Below are positions 44,137-51,863 of a DNA stretch of 59,032 bases, piece by piece. How positions within the stretch are numbered: position 1 is the first letter of the stretch; each line of letters opens with the position of its first letter. The notes under the pieces were generated by a model, which was given only the letters and a program-made list of their open reading frames with translations, ran no database searches and had not been told where the DNA came from. Where the stretch lies: contig DEAU01000042.1 in the NCBI GenBank assembly GCA_002348705.1, positions 5,141 to 64,172 on the forward strand, read 5' to 3'. The DNA is from Candidatus Neomicrothrix sp. UBA2974. Lineage in GTDB: Bacteria > Actinomycetota > Acidimicrobiia > Acidimicrobiales > MedAcidi-G1. Both the position numbers and the translations under genes were made by a program.

Positions 44137-44945
44137 GCGATCTCTCCTCCGCGGATAGTGCGGTATTGGCAGGTCTGACTAGCCGTGGCTAGAAGGCGTC
44201 GATCCTCGGACCAAAGGTGGACGGTACCGTGGGCGTAGCCGCGGAAGAGGCTGCCGATCCGGACATCGACAAGGACCCAGTCGGTCTGGGCGGGCTCTAC
44301 TACCCGGAGCGTGTTGTCGAGGCTCTGACCGCCACCTAGGCCACCTCCGACGGCGTCTCGACCACCCCATGGGACATAGTCGCCCAATACGGCCAGAAAG
44401 GCGGGATCAACTATCAGGTGGTCGGGAACCCGAACCCACATGGCGACTCGTCCGTCGTCCATGGCCGGCTCATGATCGGAGGTTCGGCCACGCACGAGTC
44501 GGCGTTCAAGGTTGGCCGAAACCGACCGGACGTTGGAACGGCTGGGAAATGGCGGACAGTCGTCTGGAGCCAGTACGTCAGGTGGAACCAACCAAACGCC
44601 AGATTGATCCACGTCACGGCTTCCCAGTGTGGCAATCACCGCCAGCACATCCCGACCGTCGACGTGCGCCCGGGCCTGAGCCTGCGTGGTGGACCGTCCT
44701 TCGGCAACGAGTTCAACTTCAATTTGGAGTTCCTCGCCGGGAAGGGCGTGAGAAAGGAACTGGCCAGTCGCCCAAACCATAGGCCTTCCCGAATCCACCT
44801 CAAGAGCCCGAACCGCCGCCCCCAATCCAGTCCCGCCAAAGAGACGGCCGGAGCCTGAGCACTCGTCCTCCGTCAACGGAAGGATCCATCTCAGCGGCCC
44901 TTCGCCGGGGACTAACTCCTTGCTCAAATACGGTCGGCGGCCCAC
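44133..44945 (-). CDS. TesB-like acyl-CoA thioesterase (double hotdog)
   Basis: The protein shows two hotdog-like halves: first LFGGTGLGAAVRALE with the following strands, then a second half ending in VRIGSLFRGYAHGTVHLWSEDRRLLATASQTCQYR, like the last strands of TesB. The family splits acyl-CoA to free acid and CoA. GTG 44945 gives 270 residues; the frame runs to a GTG at 45035, but a palindrome (44994-45019) lies in that part, so I prefer the shorter start. It is coupled to the LLM gene. Confidence 0.75.
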   Translation of the reverse strand: MGRRPYLSKELVPGEGPLRWILPLTEDECSGSGRLFGGTGLGAAVRALEVDSGRPMVWATGQFLSHALPGEELQIEVELVAEGRSTTQAQARAHVDGRDVLAVIATLGSRDVDQSGVWLVPPDVLAPDDCPPFPSRSNVRSVSANLERRLVRGRTSDHEPAMDDGRVAMWVRVPDHLIVDPAFLAVLGDYVPWGGRDAVGGGLGGGQSLDNTLRVVEPAQTDWVLVDVRIGSLFRGYAHGTVHLWSEDRRLLATASQTCQYRTIRGGEIA

Positions 44946-44993
44946 TGACTGATGATGCCCGCGACGGACGCTTATCCCACACCCGGGGGCATC

Positions 44994-45019
44994 GCCTCGA
45001 ATCAACTTTGACTCGAGGC
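44994..45019. promoter_or_regulatory. 26-base near-perfect palindrome, candidate operator
   Basis: GCCTCGA (44994-45000) and TCGAGGC (45013-45019) are perfect inverted repeats, and inside them TCAA/TTGA (45002-45005 with 45008-45011) pair again: 11 of 13 positions are symmetric. It lies between divergent genes, where a dimeric repressor could bind. Confidence 0.45.
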
Positions 45020-45051
45020 TGACTGTCACAGGCACCGTGCACCATTACCCC

Positions 45052-45354
45052 ATGAACAAAAAGAAGAGCACTCATCACGACAATGCCGATTCAACCTCCG
45101 TTTATGGACCTAGCAGCCTTCCCTTTGCCACGACTGATCCTTACGCTGCCCAGACCTCCCACTATCAACTTGATGCCAGAACCCGTGCTATCGGCTTGGC
45201 CGGTGTGGCCAAAGCCCGGGCAACCTTGGCGGCCTGTCAGCCACAGGACGAAGAATTACCGGAAGACGGCTCAACCGAAGGGGTAGAGGTACCCCTAGAC
45301 GGAGATGTTGGCGACGGATCGAATCTAGATGCGCTCTTGTGCGAGGCAGCTTGA
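45052..45354 (+). CDS. Small hydrophilic protein, unknown function
   Basis: The 100-residue frame from ATG 45052 (a GTG at 45037 adds five residues) is basic at the start, has a helical centre LDARTRAIGLAGVAKARATLAA and a very acidic tail. I recognise no family. The central segment is compact and Ala-rich enough to be a real helix. No ribosome binding site is visible. It could be spurious. Confidence 0.5.
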   Translation: MNKKKSTHHDNADSTSVYGPSSLPFATTDPYAAQTSHYQLDARTRAIGLAGVAKARATLAACQPQDEELPEDGSTEGVEVPLDGDVGDGSNLDALLCEAA

Positions 45355-45416
45355 CCAAACCGGATTGCGTGATGACAAGGCTCCCACCACCACACAACCC
45401 CCTGCCGACCTTCCGG

Positions 45417-45422
45417 TACCGT
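45417..45422 (+). promoter_or_regulatory. -10 box, leaderless-type, for the YdjC-like gene
   Basis: TACCGT ends seven bases before GTG 45430, which supports that start over the GTG at 45421. Confidence 0.4.
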
Positions 45423-45429
45423 GTTCTGC

Positions 45430-46260
45430 GTGACCACGTTGCTGGAAAGACTCGGTCGGGGACCCGAAGAACGTCTGCTGATCTTCACCGCTGACCTCCT
45501 CGGCCTTTGCCATGCCACCAATATCGGCGTTTACGAAAGCCTCCGAAACGGCCTAGCCACGGGGGCCGGGCTGATGGTCCCTGGTCCTTGGGCCAGAGAC
45601 GCTGCGGCTCACTACAGGGGCGAATCAGTTGGCGTACACCTGACACTAAACGCCGAACTGGACTGCTACCGCTGGAGACCCATTACCCAGGCACCCAGCC
45701 TGCACGACGGCGACGGAGGCTTTCCACGAACCGCCGCCGACCTCTGGGACCACGCCGATCTAGACGAGACTCGGCGGGAGTGCCGTGCACAGCTGGAGCG
45801 GGCCATCTTGTGGGGGTTCGACGTCAGTCACCTGAGCACCCATCTCGGAGCTCTTCAGAATCGACCCGAATTTTTCGACGTTTACTTGGAGTTGGCCATC
45901 GAATTCGAACTACCCATCCGTCTTGAGGGCGCTGCCGCCGAAAACTCAGCCGGCTTTCCGTTTAGGACTCTGGCCGGCGAGGAAGGTGTTCTCACCGTCG
46001 ACCACCATCGCTTGCGGCGACTCACCGATCCGGCAAGCCTGGAACGTCAGGCCAAAGACCTCGAACCCGGGATTACTGAGATCGTCGTCGAACCGGCCGC
46101 TGACACGCCGGAACTCAGAGCGATCTGCGACGAGTGGAGCCGGCGCGTGGAGCACCGAGACCTAGTTTGCGCCGGCTCGGGCCTTCGAGCCGAGTTGGAA
46201 AGAGTCGGCATCACCCTGATCGACTGGCGGAAGCTTCGCGATGCACAGCGGGCGGGTTGA
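45430..46260 (+). CDS. YdjC/ChbG-family carbohydrate deacetylase-like protein
   Basis: The 276-residue protein follows the YdjC pattern: a first strand with TADLLGLCHATNIGVYESL, then VGVHLTLN, then HLSTHLGAL and a late RLEG. In typical members the first motif is ADDFGLS, giving an Asp metal ligand; here the second Asp is Leu, while the His of GVHLTLN and the HxxTH motif remain. It may bind metal with a changed site and remove acetyl groups from sugars. Confidence 0.8.
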   Translation: MTTLLERLGRGPEERLLIFTADLLGLCHATNIGVYESLRNGLATGAGLMVPGPWARDAAAHYRGESVGVHLTLNAELDCYRWRPITQAPSLHDGDGGFPRTAADLWDHADLDETRRECRAQLERAILWGFDVSHLSTHLGALQNRPEFFDVYLELAIEFELPIRLEGAAAENSAGFPFRTLAGEEGVLTVDHHRLRRLTDPASLERQAKDLEPGITEIVVEPAADTPELRAICDEWSRRVEHRDLVCAGSGLRAELERVGITLIDWRKLRDAQRAG

Positions 46261-46292
46261 GGCTCGTTCGACAAACATTCGAGACACCAGGA

Positions 46293-46688
46293 TTAGAACT
46301 CGCTACGGCCGGCCAGATCAGAGAGCATCACCGACCATTCGGATGAACCGAAAACTGGTCGGAGGTCGAACAGGTATCGGAGGTAAGAGTCCTCAACCTT
46401 GCAACGGCCAGACATGAAGGCCTCGTCAGCGTCGAGGTCGCCGCGGAACTGGGCCACTGCATCGCTGTACTTCCAGGTCACTGTGGCCTCGGCCTTGCCA
46501 TCGCGGGTGGCAACCACCTTGGACAAGCGACCATCCACCACTGTCAGCAAGAGTTGAACTTTGCCGTGCGGTGTGGAAGTGACGACAAAGCGGATAGTCC
46601 CATCGACTCCAGACCGCTCGGGAAGCTTTGCTCCGGCGGCGGCGAACTCGGCGACCCAAGCCTCGGAAAGAAACGAAAGATCAGCCAT
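46293..46688 (-). CDS. SCP2-like sterol/lipid-binding protein
   Basis: The 131-residue protein fits the SCP2 fold: a strand set including GTIRFVVTST, VQLLLTVVDGRLSKVV, ATVTWKYSDAVAQFRGDLDADEAFMSGRCKVEDSYLRYLF. The AFMSGRxKVxGD-like segment is characteristic (here ..GRCKVEDS). It probably carries a hydrophobic ligand. The ATG shares one base with the mca stop (TGATG), so it is translated with mca. Confidence 0.85.
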   Translation of the reverse strand: MADLSFLSEAWVAEFAAAGAKLPERSGVDGTIRFVVTSTPHGKVQLLLTVVDGRLSKVVATRDGKAEATVTWKYSDAVAQFRGDLDADEAFMSGRCKVEDSYLRYLFDLRPVFGSSEWSVMLSDLAGRSEF

Positions 46689-47605
46689 CAGACTCCCGGC
46701 CGAGCCGAATCGGTCCCAGTACCGACTTCCCCGGCAATCCCGGCAAAGAGGTCAACCTCGTAGCCATCCTCGGCACAGACCGGAGGTCCGACATGGCTGA
46801 ACTCCAGTCGGTAGTCGTCGAACGGATACACAGTCCGGGCCTCATCATCAGGTAGGCCGAACCAGAAATTCGACTCTGGATCAATCTGGGTGGCATGGGC
46901 GCGAAGCGCCTCACCCCGGACATTCCAATGCTCGTCGACGGGTACCCGGGTAGTGATCAGGTGGTCTCTGGAGGGACGCTGAAACCACGAATCGTCGTAG
47001 GGCGATTCGAGGCCGAGTTCAACGAAACGATCGTGAAGGCCCTTAATCCTGGCCCGTGACCACATCGTGAAATACAGCTTCGAAGGCTGCCAAGCCGGTC
47101 CTGCCTCCGGATAGCGGTCCGGATCCGCAGCCGCATGAAAGGCCGGAACCGAGATGTCGTGGACCTGAACATGGTCGGGATGGTCGTACTCGCCCCGCGC
47201 ATCCGGATAGGTCACCAGGACCTGAGGCTGGACCCGTCGAATAATCTCGACCAGACGACCAACCGCCTCGTCGTGGTCGGCATTGGCGAAGCAGTCCGGA
47301 CGGGCATTGTGCTCAGAATCTTTCATTCCCGAGTCCCGGTAGCCAAGCATCACCACCTCGTCATAGCCAATGACCTCTGCTGCGCGTCCCAGTTCTGCCT
47401 GTCGAATAGCGGCGAGGTCATCATGTATCTCGGGTCGGTCCATAGCCGGGTTGAGGACTTCACCAGCTTCACCGCCGGTGCAACAGACCAGCACACAGTG
47501 CACTCCACGCGCGTGCAGATCAGCGACCGTGGCTGCTCCCTTGGAGGCCTCGTCGTCGGGGTGGGCATGAACGGTTAGAAGACGAAGTGGCGCGTCAACA
47601 GGCAC
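46688..47605 (-). CDS. mca: Mycothiol S-conjugate amidase
   Basis: Mca cleaves mycothiol conjugates of toxins into a mercapturic acid and GlcN-inositol. The 305-residue protein opens with LRLLTVHAHPDDEASKGAAT, with zinc residues His15, Asp18 and the later DHPDH, and has the Mca segment CCTGGEAGEVLNPAMDRPEI. GTG 47605 starts right before the fold; a GTG at 47623 is also possible. The long frame upstream of it is a shadow of nfeD and the SPFH gene. It is coupled to the SCP2 gene. Confidence 0.92.
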   Translation of the reverse strand: MPVDAPLRLLTVHAHPDDEASKGAATVADLHARGVHCVLVCCTGGEAGEVLNPAMDRPEIHDDLAAIRQAELGRAAEVIGYDEVVMLGYRDSGMKDSEHNARPDCFANADHDEAVGRLVEIIRRVQPQVLVTYPDARGEYDHPDHVQVHDISVPAFHAAADPDRYPEAGPAWQPSKLYFTMWSRARIKGLHDRFVELGLESPYDDSWFQRPSRDHLITTRVPVDEHWNVRGEALRAHATQIDPESNFWFGLPDDEARTVYPFDDYRLEFSHVGPPVCAEDGYEVDLFAGIAGEVGTGTDSARPGV

Positions 47606-47642
47606 TGGCTGGAATGAAGGCACGATCGCAAACGGTAGCGCC

Positions 47643-47670
47643 CTGACGCGCCCTGGAGGCCCGATACCAT
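47643..47670 (+). promoter_or_regulatory. Candidate promoter for nfeD-SPFH
   Basis: CTGACG (47643-47648) and TACCAT (47665-47670), 16 bases apart, precede the AAGGAGG ribosome binding site of the next gene. Confidence 0.35.
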
Positions 47671-47699
47671 GGCCAGCTAGCGATCCAAGGAGGTGCACC

Positions 47700-48158
47700 A
47701 TGGATCCCGAGGTTTGGCGTTGGATATGGCTCGGGGTGGCGGCATTGCTGCTGGTGGGTGAGATTCTTCTAACCGGATCCTTCTTCCTGCTCCCCTTCGG
47801 CGCGGGTGCCGCGGCGGCCACAATCGTTGCCTTCGCTGGTGCCGAGGCCACCTGGCAGTGGTTGGCCTTCGTGGTCGTCTCCGCTGTGGCTTTCGCGGGA
47901 CTGCGCCCGATGGCCCGACGCATGGCTAGCGAAGGCAACCCTATTGGCGTCGGTGCTGGCCGGCTGATTGGTGAGGCGGGCGTCGTGACCGCCGCACCAG
48001 ATCCGGCAACCGGTCGACTTGGCACGGTTCGAATCGGCCGAGAAAACTGGCACGCCGAGTCTGACGACGAATACGAACTGACCGCCGGAGAATCGGTCGA
48101 GGTAGTTCGCATCGAAGGGACTCGGGCCCTAGTGCGGCGCACCACTCCAACCCAGTAA
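47700..48158 (+). CDS. NfeD-family membrane protein
   Basis: The 152-residue protein has three hydrophobic segments (about 9-32, 36-50 and 52-68) and a C-terminal OB domain (about 85-150) with LIGEAGVVTAAPDPATGRLGTVRIGRENWHAES and SVEVVRIEGTRALVRR. NfeD proteins pair with SPFH proteins, as here, and may shape membrane microdomains. An AAGGAGG ribosome binding site precedes the ATG. Confidence 0.92.
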   Translation: MDPEVWRWIWLGVAALLLVGEILLTGSFFLLPFGAGAAAATIVAFAGAEATWQWLAFVVVSAVAFAGLRPMARRMASEGNPIGVGAGRLIGEAGVVTAAPDPATGRLGTVRIGRENWHAESDDEYELTAGESVEVVRIEGTRALVRRTTPTQ

Positions 48159-48235
48159 CTCCCAACCGACCTCTCGTAACTCGACCAGCGATCCGCTAAA
48201 AAACCAATTAAGTAGGACAACCTCAGGAGGACCTC

Positions 48236-49270
48236 GTGGCCATTGTCCCCGTGATCGTGCTCGCCGTGATCGCCTTGGTGCTTTTTATCTTCGCGGCAGC
48301 CGGCGTCAAGATCGTCAGGCCCTACCAGAAGGGAATCATCGAACAGCTTGGACGGTACAAGGCCACGGTCGAACCAGGTCTCAAGCTCATCGTGCCAGTT
48401 GTCCAGTCTCTGACTCGGGTAGACATGCGCGAGCAGGTCATAGACGTTCCACCACAAGAGGTCATAACAAAAGACAACGTCACGGTCACGGTTGACGCGG
48501 TTATCTACTACGAACCGACCGACGCCCAGAGACTCATCTACAACGTTGCCAACTTCATGATGGCAGTGACCAAGTTGGCCCAGACCAACCTTCGGAACGT
48601 GATCGGCGATATGTCCCTCGACAACGCCTTAACCTCCCGGGACAACGTAAATGTGGCCCTCAGGGAGGTACTCGACGACGCCACCGACAAGTGGGGTGTA
48701 AAGGTCGTCCGCGTGGAGATCCAACGAATTGACCCACCGGCCGACGTCATGGATGCCATGCACGAGCAAATGAAGGCCGAACGAAACCGCCGAGCCGTGG
48801 TGCTGGAAGCTGACGGATCTCGCGAGGCTGCTATCACTCGGGCTGAGGGAGAAAAGCAGGCGGTCATTCTCGGCGCCGAGGGCGACCGCCAGCAGGCGAT
48901 CCTTACCGCTGAGGGCGAAGCCGAGGCGATCCGGGCAGTGGCCGACGCCGAACGCTACCGAGAAATAGCTGTTGCCGAGGGAGAGGCCTCGGCCATCCGC
49001 GGCGTTTACGCGGCCATCCACGATGGTGACCCGACACCTGACCTCCTAGCCATTAAGTATCTAGAGGCGCTGGGGACTGTCGCCGATGGCCGGGCCAGCA
49101 AGATCTTCCTTCCCACCGAGCTGGGTGCCACCCTCGGCTCACTGGGGGCAATTGCCGAACTGTTCACCGGGAACGCCCCTGAAGACGGAGCTGAGGCGGC
49201 CGCTGTCGATGCGCCTGCAGCACCCGCCGACACCACCGACAGTGGTCAGGATGGAGAACCAGCCAGCTGA
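48236..49270 (+). CDS. SPFH/band 7 protein (stomatin/QmcA-like)
   Basis: The 344-residue protein has an N-terminal membrane helix (3-24), an SPFH domain (about 25-190: VRPYQKGIIEQLGRYKATVEPGLKLIVP, VITKDNVTVTVDAVIYY), and an Ala/Glu-rich coiled coil (about 175-260) with repeated AEGE units, then a tail. Such proteins form large rings or scaffolds at the membrane, often near proteases. AGGAGG lies five bases before the GTG. It works with the upstream NfeD gene. Confidence 0.93.
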   Translation: MAIVPVIVLAVIALVLFIFAAAGVKIVRPYQKGIIEQLGRYKATVEPGLKLIVPVVQSLTRVDMREQVIDVPPQEVITKDNVTVTVDAVIYYEPTDAQRLIYNVANFMMAVTKLAQTNLRNVIGDMSLDNALTSRDNVNVALREVLDDATDKWGVKVVRVEIQRIDPPADVMDAMHEQMKAERNRRAVVLEADGSREAAITRAEGEKQAVILGAEGDRQQAILTAEGEAEAIRAVADAERYREIAVAEGEASAIRGVYAAIHDGDPTPDLLAIKYLEALGTVADGRASKIFLPTELGATLGSLGAIAELFTGNAPEDGAEAAAVDAPAAPADTTDSGQDGEPAS

Positions 49271-49273
49271 CGA

Positions 49274-50494
49274 TCAGCCGCTCGGCACCAACTGGTCGTC
49301 ACCCTCGTCGTCTTCGACGAGCTGCCATCCGAACATGGCAGCTAGCAACGACTGACCCTCCTCCGGACCCGAAGCAATGACCTCATCGCCGGCGACCAAA
49401 CGAACTTGACCACGCGGCCGGTAGAGATACCCGCCACCTCGACGTACAGCCAGCACGGTGAATCCGGGCTCAATGTTCAGTTGCAGGTCCTTGAGCGTCG
49501 CTCCTGACACCGCGCTGTCGGCGGCCACAGGGAAACGGACCACTACCTCGTCGGCCTCGCCTAGAGCGATTCCAAGTATCGGGTGGACCTCCTCCCCTTC
49601 CTCTACCAGCCAAACCATGGCCTTGGCCTGATCACCGAGGTCCTCGGCGGCCTCTGCAAGATGCAACAGACCCCGGAGCGATGACGGGTCCAGCCCCTCG
49701 GCAGCCGACCCCAGCACCCACAACTCGAGCCGGTTCTTCATCTCGTCGAGACGTTCCTCGAGGTGACAGACCTCAGCAGCTAGAACACGATCCCCGAGTA
49801 CAAGGGCGCTGTAGGCCAGGCCCACCGCAGTCTCCGAGAGGTTCTTCATCTCGACCAGAACGTCCACGGCCCGATCAAGATCGGTCAGGTCCTGTCCGTC
49901 TGCGGGCCGGGGTGGATCCCACACCGGCGCAGCAGCCAACTCTCGAAGGCGAGTGATGCCGTCTGGCGATCCGTGAAGGAATAGAACGTCACCGGGAACC
50001 AGCACGGTGTCGCCATCGACATCGGTGATCCACTGACGACCCCGCCGCACTGCCATGACCCTCATACCGGCCTGAACCGTCAGTTCCATAGCCGAAACAG
50101 GTCGATGCGCCATGTGGGAACCGTCACTGACCAGTACACGGTGGGACACCTCCTCCGCGTCGGAAAGGTCAGCCACCAACTGGAGGGGTATGCCGAGGCG
50201 GTGGGTCACGATGCGTGAAATATCCACAGCGTCATTGGCCATTCGTTCGATAGCCGACACCACCTGTAGGACCGAAGACATGCCCTCGGCGTCACGGGGA
50301 CTGCGGGCGGCCAATACGCAAACGGCCCGCATGTCGTGGACCAGTTCACTCATCTGCTCTTCTAGCTCGTCCACCTCTTCGGCCATGTCCGGGTCATCGA
50401 AGTAGACCGCGGCATAAGCCAAGTCCACCATCAGTTCCGAGGTGTCCTTCGCCTCAGCCAGCATGGCCCGCAAGGTTCGGGGTCTGTCTTCCAT
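49274..50494 (-). CDS. Tandem PhoU-like / RCK_C protein, transporter regulator
   Basis: The 406-residue protein is a duplicated two-domain unit. A PhoU-like helix bundle (about 1-110) leads to an RCK_C (TrkA-C) domain (about 118-195: AMELTVQAGMRVMAVRRGRQ, VLVPGDVLFLHG), then a second PhoU-like bundle (about 205-310) and a second RCK_C domain (about 325-385: LNIEPGFTVLAVRRGGG, LVAGDEVIASG). No catalytic motif or membrane helix is seen. RCK_C domains bind ligands or ions, so it may gate the MgtE-like transporter encoded just upstream (43 bases). Confidence 0.88.
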   Translation of the reverse strand: MEDRPRTLRAMLAEAKDTSELMVDLAYAAVYFDDPDMAEEVDELEEQMSELVHDMRAVCVLAARSPRDAEGMSSVLQVVSAIERMANDAVDISRIVTHRLGIPLQLVADLSDAEEVSHRVLVSDGSHMAHRPVSAMELTVQAGMRVMAVRRGRQWITDVDGDTVLVPGDVLFLHGSPDGITRLRELAAAPVWDPPRPADGQDLTDLDRAVDVLVEMKNLSETAVGLAYSALVLGDRVLAAEVCHLEERLDEMKNRLELWVLGSAAEGLDPSSLRGLLHLAEAAEDLGDQAKAMVWLVEEGEEVHPILGIALGEADEVVVRFPVAADSAVSGATLKDLQLNIEPGFTVLAVRRGGGYLYRPRGQVRLVAGDEVIASGPEEGQSLLAAMFGWQLVEDDEGDDQLVPSG

Positions 50495-50537
50495 TAAGTC
50501 CTCACTCGGGTTTTGGGATCGATGCTAGGTCCGCTTC

Positions 50538-51752
50538 TCATGCCACTCCCACGGCGACCATCGCCAGAACAAGGGTGAACGCTCCGACTAGGTCTAGAAC
50601 CGAAAGCACCATTGGTATGCCGAAGGTGTCGGGATCGAGACCAAGCCTGAAGGCTGTCATTGTCGTGACATAAGCCACGCCCGCCACGAGAACGATGGCC
50701 ACCACTCCGGCTATGAGGACGGCCAAGAGGAGGTCGCCGAGCCCTGGCGTGCTCTGGCCTGTGGCTACTGATGCCCAGTGGGCAATTAGCGCACAAAGAA
50801 CGAAGATGGGAACGGCTACCGCCCCGATGGCTCGAGCCTCACGGAGTGTGGCGCGGCTGGGCAGCGACGTAGCGTCATCAAGACCCAGATGGAAATGGGT
50901 GGAGAGCCGACTGGAGAGGATGCCTCCGAGGGCACCGGCCACACCGAGAAAGGCGGGAAGTAGGACGAGGAAGGCCTCAGCGGCCAGCAGATCATCAAGG
51001 CGCTTTTCGACCGCTACTCCTGCCAACAGATCGAGGATTCCAGCCAAGAGCAGTATCGGAACCGACTGGCGGACAATCCGACGGACGTCATCTAGGCGAG
51101 TTCGCCATGCAGCAATCAGGACTGCGACTGCGGCAAAACCGAGAACAGCAGCCAACAAGTCGACCACTTCCGACTGCTTGGCCAACACGGCGGCGACCAC
51201 CAACGCCGGCACGGTGGCGAGGTCACCGAGCGTGGAAACCAACGGTGCCATCACGTTGTCGAGGTCCCAACCGAACCGAACCGAACCAGCGGCGAGACCA
51301 ACTGTCACCATCCCAACCAGGAACGAAGCCAGCAGACCCCCAAGCGTCGACACCACCACGAACTCAGCCAGAGTCATCGTCGGGCTTATCCCGAATAGAA
51401 CGGCAGTCCCCCGCGCAAACACTCCTAGTACCGCGCTCAATACCAACGAAAGTGCTGCAGCACCAAGCAGGTTCTGACCAAGCACGCCATCGACTCGAAC
51501 CGTGGGCCGGAAGGTGCCAGCGTGAACCGCAGTACCCAGACGGCTGCCCATTGCTCCGAAAATGTTGCCGCGCAACGCAATCGCGCCGGGGACCAAGAGT
51601 AATAGGCCCGGCAACGCAGCAAGCGTCCCCTCTGCAGCAGCTAGCACAAGGCCACCTGCCGAAGCCGCTACAACTCCGATGCCGAGCGCGGCGAACCGCT
51701 GGCGAGCATCGACCATGTGGACGAGCACGTTCGAGCGGGACTTAGAACGCAT
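50538..51752 (-). CDS. MgtE/SLC41-like divalent cation transporter (duplicated membrane domain)
   Basis: The 404-residue protein is two repeats of an MgtE-type domain without cytoplasmic CBS part: first half with LLLLVPGAIALRGNIFGAMGSRLGTAVHAG, second with LVLLPAFLGVAGALGGILSSRLSTHFHLG. Each repeat has about five membrane helices, as in SLC41 and archaeal MgtE proteins, so it probably moves Mg2+ or another divalent ion. The ATG at 51752 is chosen; a GTG at 51776 would add eight residues. Its partner regulator follows. Confidence 0.88.
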   Translation of the reverse strand: MRSKSRSNVLVHMVDARQRFAALGIGVVAASAGGLVLAAAEGTLAALPGLLLLVPGAIALRGNIFGAMGSRLGTAVHAGTFRPTVRVDGVLGQNLLGAAALSLVLSAVLGVFARGTAVLFGISPTMTLAEFVVVSTLGGLLASFLVGMVTVGLAAGSVRFGWDLDNVMAPLVSTLGDLATVPALVVAAVLAKQSEVVDLLAAVLGFAAVAVLIAAWRTRLDDVRRIVRQSVPILLLAGILDLLAGVAVEKRLDDLLAAEAFLVLLPAFLGVAGALGGILSSRLSTHFHLGLDDATSLPSRATLREARAIGAVAVPIFVLCALIAHWASVATGQSTPGLGDLLLAVLIAGVVAIVLVAGVAYVTTMTAFRLGLDPDTFGIPMVLSVLDLVGAFTLVLAMVAVGVA

Positions 51753-51863
51753 GGCACCAGTGTGGTGGACGGCCACTGGAAGCCGGTGTTTGTCCCACGG
51801 TCTCTTCCGTTAAATGCCTAAGAGCAAGCTGGAGGCATCGACTGGAAAGCTCCCGGGACCTCC

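Noticed and set aside
46268..46290. Possible second LexA box near TTCGACAAACATTCGAG
   Set aside because: The arms do not match CGAAC-N4-GTTCG and the symmetry is poor; it lies between two convergent genes, where an operator is unlikely.
47606..48457. Long minus-strand extension of the mca frame (would make a 589-residue protein)
   Set aside because: It lies opposite nfeD and the SPFH gene, both of which have clear family matches and good ribosome binding sites. The Mca fold begins at 47605, and the extension looks like low-complexity shadow sequence.
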